A stretch of 64,000 nucleotides of DNA from Hydrogenophaga sp. 2FB (GTDB lineage Bacteria > Pseudomonadota > Gammaproteobacteria > Burkholderiales > Burkholderiaceae_C). Shown here piece by piece: positions 41,123 to 48,284 of this stretch (the first letter of the stretch is position 1; every line of letters begins with the position of its first letter). Where the stretch lies: NCBI RefSeq assembly GCF_005503365.1, contig NZ_SCML01000013.1:55367-119366 (forward strand). Reading direction: 5' to 3'. The notes beneath the pieces were generated by a model. The model searched no databases. It was not told the origin of the DNA and worked only from the letters and a program-made list of their open reading frames with translations. The translations under genes and the position numbers were made by a program.

Positions 41123-42112
41123 ATGAACAAGCTTCGACTTTCCGTCGCCATGGGCGACTACGACCGCACGCGACCGCTCTTTGATGGGCGCGTCCAGATC
41201 GATGGGGTGGACCCCGTCTACATGCTGCTCAATCCGGAAGAGATGTTCTTTCGGGCCATGCGCAGCCAGGACTTCGACATCACGGAGCTCTCGTTTTCGA
41301 GTTACCTCGTGAAGCACACGCGCGGTGAGTGCCCCTACATCGCGGTGCCGGTGTTCGTGTCGCGCGCCTTTCGCCACACGTCCATCTATGTGCGCAAGGA
41401 CCGCATCCAGCGGCCCGAGGATTTGAAGGGCAAGCGCATCGGACTGCCCGAGTACCAGTTGACCGCCAACGTTTGGGCGCGCGCGATTCTGGAGGACGAC
41501 CATGGCGTGCATCCGCGCGACGTGACCTGGGTGCGCGGCGGCATCGACACGCCTTCCCGGCCCGAGAAAATTGCCTTGCAGCTGCCGCCCGACATCCGGG
41601 TGGAAAGCGCACCCGAAGGCCAGACCATCTCGGCCTTGCTCGACCGTGGCGAGATCGATGGCTTCATCGGGCCGCGCCCGCCCAACGCCGTGGCCTTGCG
41701 CAACCCGAACATTGGTTGGCTGTTCGACGATCCCACCGCCACCGCCAAGGCGTATTACCAGCGCACCGGTGTGTTCCCGATCATGCACGTGGTGGGCATT
41801 CGCAAAGAGCTGGCGGCGCAACACCCGTGGTTGCCCATGGCCGTCTTCAAGGCCTTCTCGCAAGCCAAGAGCGCCGCCCTCGATCTGCTAGGAGACACCT
41901 CCGCCACCAAGGTCACGCTGCCTTTCGTCGAAGAACAGCTCAAGGCCGCCAAGTCGGTGATGGGTGAGGACTACTGGCCCTATGGCGTGGCCGCGTCGCG
42001 CAAGACACTGGAGGCCTTTGTGCGCCACCACCACTCGCAAGGCCTGTCGGCGCGGCAGATGGATGTGGCTGAACTGTTCCATCCATCGACCTACGAAACC
42101 TACAGCATCTGA
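41123..42112 (+). CDS. 4,5-dihydroxyphthalate decarboxylase-like protein
   Basis: A 329-residue protein starting LRLSVAMGDYDRTRPLFDGR, with FRAMRSQDFDITELSFSSYL, VSRAFRHTSIYVRKDRIQRP and TGVFPIMHVVGIRKELAA. These match the 4,5-dihydroxyphthalate decarboxylase family (Pht5/OphC type), which has a periplasmic-binding-protein-like fold without a signal peptide. In the classical pathway it converts 4,5-dihydroxyphthalate to protocatechuate. It lies 35 bp after the TTT gene and 14 bp before the reductase gene, so the three are one operon. Relatives in other operons act on other dihydroxy acids, so the exact substrate is open. Confidence 0.87.
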   Translation: MNKLRLSVAMGDYDRTRPLFDGRVQIDGVDPVYMLLNPEEMFFRAMRSQDFDITELSFSSYLVKHTRGECPYIAVPVFVSRAFRHTSIYVRKDRIQRPEDLKGKRIGLPEYQLTANVWARAILEDDHGVHPRDVTWVRGGIDTPSRPEKIALQLPPDIRVESAPEGQTISALLDRGEIDGFIGPRPPNAVALRNPNIGWLFDDPTATAKAYYQRTGVFPIMHVVGIRKELAAQHPWLPMAVFKAFSQAKSAALDLLGDTSATKVTLPFVEEQLKAAKSVMGEDYWPYGVAASRKTLEAFVRHHHSQGLSARQMDVAELFHPSTYETYSI

Positions 42113-42126
42113 GGAGTGGCCACCGC

Positions 42127-43083
42127 ATGACGAATGCCAGCCTGAGCGTGCGGGTCGCCCGCAAGTCCACCGAAGCCCTGGACATCTGCGCCCTTGAACT
42201 GGTGGATGCGCAAGGCGATGCGCTGCCTGCGTTCTCGGCCGGCAGCCATGTCGACGTCCACCTGCCCAACGGGCTCGTGCGGCAGTACTCGCTGTGCAAC
42301 GACCCGACCGAAAGCCACCGCTACCTCATCGCGGTACTCAAGGACCCGGGCTCTCGCGGAGGCTCGCGCGCGGTGCACGAGCAGATCCGCGTCGGGGAAA
42401 CGCTGTCGATCAGCCGCCCGCGCAACCACTTCGAGTTGCAGCCGAACGCGAAGAAGTCGTTGTTGCTGGCCGGGGGCATTGGCATCACGCCCTTGCTCTG
42501 CATGGCCGAACGCCTGGCGACGGTGCAGGCCGACTTCGATCTGCACTACTGCACCCGTTCGCGCGAGCGCACCGCCTTTCGCGAACGCATTCTTCGGTCG
42601 GGCTTTGCACCGCGGGTGCGGTTTCACCACGACGACGAGCAGGGCGCCGACCTGGAAGCGCTGCTGGCGCAACCGACCCCCGGTGTGCATCTCTACGTCT
42701 GCGGCCCCAAAGGTTTCATGGACGCCGTGATCGGCACCGCGAAGCGGCTGGGCTGGGCCGACGACCATGTGCACTATGAGTACTTTGCGTCCACCGTCGT
42801 GGCGTCCGAGGACGATGGCGCGTTCGAGATCCAGTTGGCGAGTTCCGGCCGTGTGATCTCTGTTCCGCCGTCTCGCACGGCGGCGCAGGCACTGGCGGAT
42901 GCCGGGGTGGTGGTGGCCACCTCCTGCGAGCAAGGCGTGTGTGGCACCTGCCTCACACGCGTGCTCGACGGCCAGCCCGAGCACCGGGACATGTACCTCT
43001 CGCCCGACGAACAGGCACAGAACAACTGTTTTCTGCCCTGCTGCTCGCGCTCGCTGTCGCCCCGGCTGGTGCTGGACCTGTAG
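42127..43083 (+). CDS. PDR/VanB-family oxidoreductase (oxygenase reductase)
   Basis: A 318-residue reductase with three domains in order: flavin-binding (RQYSLCNDPTE, FMN), NAD-binding (LLAGGIGITPLLCMAERLA, about residues 115-133) and a C-terminal plant-type 2Fe-2S ferredoxin domain (SCEQGVCGTCLTRVLDG, about residues 266-285, with a further Cys in NNCFLPCCSRSL). It passes electrons from NADH to the Rieske oxygenase. Encoded with the TTT and decarboxylase genes on the strand opposite to the oxygenase, so the two components must be co-regulated across the divergent promoter. Convergent with DUF1854 gene, 5 bp apart. Confidence 0.94.
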   Translation: MTNASLSVRVARKSTEALDICALELVDAQGDALPAFSAGSHVDVHLPNGLVRQYSLCNDPTESHRYLIAVLKDPGSRGGSRAVHEQIRVGETLSISRPRNHFELQPNAKKSLLLAGGIGITPLLCMAERLATVQADFDLHYCTRSRERTAFRERILRSGFAPRVRFHHDDEQGADLEALLAQPTPGVHLYVCGPKGFMDAVIGTAKRLGWADDHVHYEYFASTVVASEDDGAFEIQLASSGRVISVPPSRTAAQALADAGVVVATSCEQGVCGTCLTRVLDGQPEHRDMYLSPDEQAQNNCFLPCCSRSLSPRLVLDL

Positions 43084-43088
43084 GCGGC

Positions 43089-43571
43089 TTAAAGAAAACG
43101 ATCCAGTAGCCGGCGCGAGTGCGCATCCAGCGCGCTGCGGTCGCGCACCGTGAACGTCACGCCGTGGCTGCTCAGGATCAGCAGCGCCTGGCCTTCCAGT
43201 CGGCGGATGTCGTCCTCGCTGCGCAGCACGAAGCTGGTGGCGCCGCGGTCGGTGGTCACGTGCCAGGTGCTGGGCGTGGAGAAGGTGGAGGCCGAGTCGA
43301 TGCGCTGGATCACCGGCGTGAACTCGCGCTGTGCGAGTTCTGCTTCCAGCAACTGGCGCAGGTCTGCCGGCAGCGCCGAGAGGTGATCGACCCACACCAG
43401 TTCGTGGCCGTCGCTGCCCACCAGCGACACGCCTTCGTCGGGCGCGCCGATCGGGAAGGCGCGCACGGGCACCACGCCGACGTGCTCGACACCGGCTTCG
43501 TCGGTGAGCACCAGGCGGGCGAAGGCGTTGCGTTGCAAACGCCAGGTGGGCGTTGGGGTCGGGGTGCTCAT
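43089..43571 (-). CDS. DUF1854 protein linked to cyanophycin metabolism
   Basis: A 160-residue cytosolic protein of the DUF1854 family, which in Burkholderiales is found next to cyanophycin genes. Visible features are VPVRAFPIGAPDEGVSLVG, the segment ELVWVDHLSALPADLRQLLE and the C-terminal ILSSHGVTFTVRDRSALD. Its ATG overlaps the stop of the upstream ABC transporter gene by 4 bp (ATGA), so the two proteins probably work together. The function is unknown; it could regulate or dock to the transporter. No membrane segment. Confidence 0.88.
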   Translation of the reverse strand: MSTPTPTPTWRLQRNAFARLVLTDEAGVEHVGVVPVRAFPIGAPDEGVSLVGSDGHELVWVDHLSALPADLRQLLEAELAQREFTPVIQRIDSASTFSTPSTWHVTTDRGATSFVLRSEDDIRRLEGQALLILSSHGVTFTVRDRSALDAHSRRLLDRFL

Positions 43572-45850
43572 GCGTCGTCGTCCTGGGGTGTGTCGGCGTC
43601 GAGCAGGGCGGCGGCCTCTTGCTCCTTGCGCGCCTGCGCTTCGTACAGCCGCCAGTACGCGCCGCGCAGCGCTATCAATTCGTCGTGCGGGCCGATCTCG
43701 ACCACCTGGCCGCGGTCCATCACCACCAGCCGGTCGGCCTTGCGCAGGGTGGAGAGGCGGTGCGCGATGGCAATGGTGGTGCGGCCCTGCACCAGGTTGT
43801 CCAGCGCCTTCTGGATTTCTTTCTCGGTCTCGGTGTCCACCGACGAGGTGGCTTCGTCCAGGATCAGGATGCGTGGGTCGATCAGCAGCGCGCGCGCGAT
43901 GCTGATGCGCTGGCGCTCACCGCCCGAAAGGCCCTGGCCGCGCTCGCCCACCAGCGAGTCGTAGCCCTGCGGCAGGCGCAGGATGAATTCGTGCGCGTGC
44001 GCGGCGCGCGCGGCGGCGACGATTTCGGTGCGCGTGGCGCCCGGTTTGCCGTAGGCGATGTTCTCGGCGATGGTGCCGAAGAACAGGAAGGGCTCCTGCA
44101 GCACCAGGCCGATGTGGCGGCGGAAGTCGGCCACGCCGACGCGGCGGATGTCGGTGCCGTCGATGCGGATCGCGCCTTCGCTCACATCGTAGAAGCGGCA
44201 CAGCAGGTTCACCAGCGTGCTCTTGCCCGAGCCGCTGTGCCCCACCAGACCGATCATCTCGCCGGGCAGGATGTCCAGGCTCAGGTTGCGGATCACCGTG
44301 CGGCTGCCATAACGGAAGCTCACGCCCTCCATCTGCAGGCCGCCCTGCACGCGTTTCAGCGGCACGGGTGCCGTGGGCTCGGGCACGTTGGAGACGTGGT
44401 CGAGGATGTCGAAGATGCGCTTGGCGCCTGAAGCGGCCTTCTGCGTGACCGAGACGATGCGGCTCATCGAGTCGAGCCGGCCATAGAAGCGCCCGATGTA
44501 GGCAATGAAGGCGGTGAGCACGCCCACCGTGATGTTGCTCTGGCTCACCAGCCAGATGCCGAAGGCCCACACCACCAGCAGGCCGAATTCGGTGAGCAGG
44601 GTGACGGTGGGGGTGAACAGCGACCAGGTCTTGTTGATGCGGTCGTTGACGGCCAGGTTGTGCTCGTTGGCGCGCTTGAAGCGTTTGGCTTCGCGCGCTT
44701 CCTGGGCGAAGGCCTTGACCACTCGGATGCCCGGAATGGTGTCGGCCAGCACATTGGTGACCTCGCCCCAGACGCGGTCGATCTTCTCGAAGCCGGTGCG
44801 CAGGCGGTCGCGCACGAGGTGGATCAGCCAGCCGATGAAGGGCAGGGGCACCAGCGTGGCCAGCGCCAGCCAGGGGTTGATGGAGAACAGGATCACCGCC
44901 GTCATGGTGATCATCAGCACGTCGGTGATGAAATCGAGCGCATGCAGCGACAGAAAGACGCTGATGCGGTCGGTTTCGCTGCCGATGCGCGCGATCAGGT
45001 CGCCCGTGCGTTTGCTGCCGAAGTAGTCGAGCGAGAGTTCGAGCAGGTGGTCGAACGTGGTGGTGCGCAGATCCGAGCTGATGCGCTCGGACACCAGCGC
45101 CAGCAGCCAGGTGCGAGCCCAGCCCAGGCTCCAGGCGAGCAGGGCGGAACCCAGCAGGCCGCCCAGCAGCATCAGTACCAGCGTGGTGTCGATGTCCTGG
45201 CCGTTCTGGAACGGGATCAGCACCCGGTCCATCAGCGGAATGGTCAGGTAGGGCGGCACCAGGGTGGCGGCGGTGGACGCCAGGGTGAGCAGGAAGCCGG
45301 TGAGCAGCGTCCAGCGGTACGGCCTGGCGAAGCGCCACAGGCGCAGCAGCACCCAGGTGGAGGGGGGTGGCGCCTGGGCGTCGCGCGCGCATTCGGGGCA
45401 TTCGTCGCTGTCGGGCGGCAGGATCGCCTGGCACTGGGGGCAGATGCGGGCGGGTTCGTCCAGCGCCTGCTCGGCGGTCTGCACCCGTTGCGCCATCACG
45501 CGCCGGAACTGCTCGACCAGGCGCGCGGCCCGGTTGTGCTCGGCCATGGTGAAGCGCCAGACGGCCAGCCGGCCGCCGGCATCGCACAGCTCGAGCATGC
45601 CCACGCCGGCGTGGTCGCTCAGGCGAAGTTCCATATCCGAGGAGAGCGGCCAGACTTTGTCACCAAGCGTGAACTTTTGGCGGCTTAGCAACAGCGTTTG
45701 GTTACGGAAAGTTAAATCGCTGTGCAAGTCCAGCGACAACGAGGCGACAGCGCTATCATCGCCCCCCAGCTGGGTTGATGCGGGCCGCAAGGCGTCCTGT
45801 GCAGGGTCGGCTGCTGGAGCTGAGGGATCAGCTGGAAAGTGTGAAAGCAT
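43568..45850 (-). CDS. ABC transporter with fused permease and ATPase, cyanophycin-associated
   Basis: A 760-residue protein. An N-terminal region of about 190 residues contains a zinc-ribbon-like motif CPQCQAILPPDSDECPEC, followed by a six-segment exporter membrane domain and a C-terminal ATPase with Walker A LVGHSGSGKSTLVNLLCRF, signature LSGGERQRISIARALLID, Walker B ILILDEATSSVD and switch IAHRLSTL. All catalytic residues are intact, and a half-transporter acts as a dimer. The start MLSHFPADP at 45850 is a choice; an upstream frame adds a poor N terminus. It is divergent from the cyanophycin synthetase genes and coupled to DUF1854. The cargo is unknown. Confidence 0.88.
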   Translation of the reverse strand: MLSHFPADPSAPAADPAQDALRPASTQLGGDDSAVASLSLDLHSDLTFRNQTLLLSRQKFTLGDKVWPLSSDMELRLSDHAGVGMLELCDAGGRLAVWRFTMAEHNRAARLVEQFRRVMAQRVQTAEQALDEPARICPQCQAILPPDSDECPECARDAQAPPPSTWVLLRLWRFARPYRWTLLTGFLLTLASTAATLVPPYLTIPLMDRVLIPFQNGQDIDTTLVLMLLGGLLGSALLAWSLGWARTWLLALVSERISSDLRTTTFDHLLELSLDYFGSKRTGDLIARIGSETDRISVFLSLHALDFITDVLMITMTAVILFSINPWLALATLVPLPFIGWLIHLVRDRLRTGFEKIDRVWGEVTNVLADTIPGIRVVKAFAQEAREAKRFKRANEHNLAVNDRINKTWSLFTPTVTLLTEFGLLVVWAFGIWLVSQSNITVGVLTAFIAYIGRFYGRLDSMSRIVSVTQKAASGAKRIFDILDHVSNVPEPTAPVPLKRVQGGLQMEGVSFRYGSRTVIRNLSLDILPGEMIGLVGHSGSGKSTLVNLLCRFYDVSEGAIRIDGTDIRRVGVADFRRHIGLVLQEPFLFFGTIAENIAYGKPGATRTEIVAAARAAHAHEFILRLPQGYDSLVGERGQGLSGGERQRISIARALLIDPRILILDEATSSVDTETEKEIQKALDNLVQGRTTIAIAHRLSTLRKADRLVVMDRGQVVEIGPHDELIALRGAYWRLYEAQARKEQEAAALLDADTPQDDDA

Positions 45851-46016
45851 GGTGAAGATGACAGCGTGGCGTCGACCGCGAAGAACGGCATGCTCCCACA
45901 AGGGAGCCTTGCATTTTCACCGATGTCGAGCCCGTGACTGCTGATGGCATTGAAGTTCTTGTGAAGCCTGGCCGGTGCTACACCCGGCCGCCAAAACCCT
46001 GCGTCCCGTCGGAGAC

Positions 46017-48242
46017 ATGAGCTCTAAACACGACATCACGTTGCTGCGCGTCAACTACCTGCGCGGCCCCAACATCTGGACCTACCGTTCGGTCCTCGAA
46101 GTCTGGCTGGATCTTGGCGATCTGGAAGATTTCCCGTCCAACAAACTGCCCGGCCTCACCGATCGCCTGATCGCCTGGCTGCCTGCGCTGGTCGAACACC
46201 ACTGCGGTGTGGGCGAGCGCGGCGGCTTCATCGAGCGCCTGCGCGAAGGCACCTGGGCCGGTCACATCCTTGAGCACGTCGTCATCGAGCTGCTGAACCT
46301 CGCGGGCATGCCCACCGGGTTCGGCCAGACGCGCGAAACCACGAAACGCGGCGTCTACCGCATGGTGTTTCGCGCCCGAGACGAGGCCGTGGCCCGCGCC
46401 GCGCTCCAGGAAGCGCATGCCTTGCTGCTGGCCGCCATCGGCCAGCCCGACAGCGAACCCCCGTTCGACGTGCCCGCCGCCGTGGCGCGCCTGGTCGAGC
46501 AGATCGACGACAGTTACCTCGGTCCCAGCACCGCGTCCATTGTCGCGGCCGCGACAGATCGAGGCATTCCGCACCTGCGCCTGAACGAAGGCAACCTGGT
46601 CCAACTGGGCCATGGCCGACGCCAGCGCCGCATCTGGACGGCCGAAACCGACCGCACCAGCGCCATCGCCGGCAACATCGCGCACGACAAAGACCTCACC
46701 AAGGGCCTGTTGGCCTCGTGCGGCGTGCCCGTGCCCGAAGGCCAGGTGGTCGACAGCCCGGCCGCCGCCTGGGAAGCCGCGCAGGAGATCGGCCTGCCGG
46801 TGGTGGTCAAGCCGTCGGACGCCAACCATGGCCGGGGTGTGAGCCTCGATCTGTCCGAACGCGCCGACATCGAAAAAGCCTTCGAGGTGGCCGATGCCGA
46901 GGGCAGCGAGGTCATCGTCGAGCGCTATGTGCTGGGCGACGAACACCGCCTTCTGGTGGTGGGTGGCCGCGTGGTCGCGGCCGCGCGCGGCGAAACCCTG
47001 TCGGTGGTGGGCGATGGCCGCTCCACCGTGACGCAGCTCATCGACAGCCAGCTCAACAGCGACCCGCGCCGTGGCGAGGCCGAAGAATTCCCGTTGGAAA
47101 CCATTCACCTGGACCGCGAGCCCGTCATGCGCCTGCTGATCGAGCGCCAGGGCCTGTCCGGCGACGCCGTGCCCGCCGCCGGCCGGCGCGTGATGGTGCA
47201 ACGCAACGGCAATGTGGCCATCGACTGCACCGATGACGTGCACCCCGAAGTCGCGCACGCCGTTTCGCTGGCCGCGCGCGTCGTGGGGCTGGACGTGGCG
47301 GGGGTCGATCTGGTGGCGCAAGACATCCGCCGTCCGTTGCAGGCCCAGGGTGGGGCGGTGGTGGAGGTGAACGCCGGCCCGGGGCTGCTCATGCACCTCA
47401 AGCCGGCCACCGGCCTCTCGCGCCCGGTCGGGCGCGCCATCGTCGACCACCTGTTCGACGACGGCGGCAATGGCCGCGTGCCCATCGTCGGCATCGCCGG
47501 CTCGCGCCATGGCAACGCCATCGCGCGGCTGGTGGCCTGGATGCTGCACCTGAGCGGTTACCAGGTCGGCCTGGCCTGCCAGGACGGTCTGTTCCTGGGC
47601 AACCGCAAGGTCGACGCCCGGTCCAGCGCCCACTGGGAAGCCGGCCGGCGCCTGCTGATGAACCGCGAGATCGACACCGTCGTGCTGGAAAACGGTCCGG
47701 CCGTCATCCTCGACGACGGCCTGGCCTACGACCGCTGCGCCGTGGGCGTGGTGACGGACCTGGACGACATCCAGGGCCTGGAGCGGCACGACGTGCACAA
47801 CGTCGACCAGCTCTACCGCGTGCTGCGCACCCAGGTCGACGTGGTGTTGCCCGATGGCGTGGCCGTGCTCAACGCCGACGATGCCCGCGTGCTGCAAATG
47901 GCCGAGTTGTGCGACGGCGACGTGATCCTCTATGGGCTCGATGCCGAATCGCCCGCGCTGGCGCAGCACCGCGCTGCCGGCTCGCGCACGGTGTACGTGT
48001 CGGGGGCCGCGCTGGTGCTGGCCGAAGGCCCGCACAAGACGCACCGCGTGCGCCTGGATGCGCCCATGGTGCAAGGGCTGGTGCAGTCGCTCGGCTTGCA
48101 CACCTTGATGGCCGTGGCCGCCGCTGCGTGGGCGCTGTCGGTCTCGCCCGAACTCATGGCGGCGGGTATCGAGACCTCGGGTCTCGGCGCTGGCGTGGCA
48201 CCCGAACCGGCCGAACCGGCTGTCCTGGACACGGCGCGCTAA
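46017..48242 (+). CDS. CphA2-like cyanophycin synthetase with degenerate Mur-ligase domain
   Basis: A 741-residue homologue of cyanophycin synthetase, 126 residues shorter than its neighbour. Order: N-terminal domain (RGPNIWTYRSVLEVW near the start), ATP-grasp domain (about 165-480, with IGLPVVVKPSDANHGRGVSL and VVEVNAGPGLLMHL), and a Mur-ligase-like domain. The P-loop of the last domain reads GSRHGNAIA instead of GTNGKTTTT, so the ATP-binding lysine is lost, and the C-terminal lobe of the ligase is missing. Cyanobacterial CphA2 also uses only its ATP-grasp site, joining ready-made beta-Asp-Arg dipeptides. A similar role, or recycling, is inference; names CphA' and CphA2 are used for such genes. 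Co-transcribed with cphA 42 bp downstream. Confidence 0.88.
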   Translation: MSSKHDITLLRVNYLRGPNIWTYRSVLEVWLDLGDLEDFPSNKLPGLTDRLIAWLPALVEHHCGVGERGGFIERLREGTWAGHILEHVVIELLNLAGMPTGFGQTRETTKRGVYRMVFRARDEAVARAALQEAHALLLAAIGQPDSEPPFDVPAAVARLVEQIDDSYLGPSTASIVAAATDRGIPHLRLNEGNLVQLGHGRRQRRIWTAETDRTSAIAGNIAHDKDLTKGLLASCGVPVPEGQVVDSPAAAWEAAQEIGLPVVVKPSDANHGRGVSLDLSERADIEKAFEVADAEGSEVIVERYVLGDEHRLLVVGGRVVAAARGETLSVVGDGRSTVTQLIDSQLNSDPRRGEAEEFPLETIHLDREPVMRLLIERQGLSGDAVPAAGRRVMVQRNGNVAIDCTDDVHPEVAHAVSLAARVVGLDVAGVDLVAQDIRRPLQAQGGAVVEVNAGPGLLMHLKPATGLSRPVGRAIVDHLFDDGGNGRVPIVGIAGSRHGNAIARLVAWMLHLSGYQVGLACQDGLFLGNRKVDARSSAHWEAGRRLLMNREIDTVVLENGPAVILDDGLAYDRCAVGVVTDLDDIQGLERHDVHNVDQLYRVLRTQVDVVLPDGVAVLNADDARVLQMAELCDGDVILYGLDAESPALAQHRAAGSRTVYVSGAALVLAEGPHKTHRVRLDAPMVQGLVQSLGLHTLMAVAAAAWALSVSPELMAAGIETSGLGAGVAPEPAEPAVLDTAR

Positions 48243-48284
48243 GACGCCGGTCACTCCTCTTTTCATTCATACCCAAGTTCCGTC

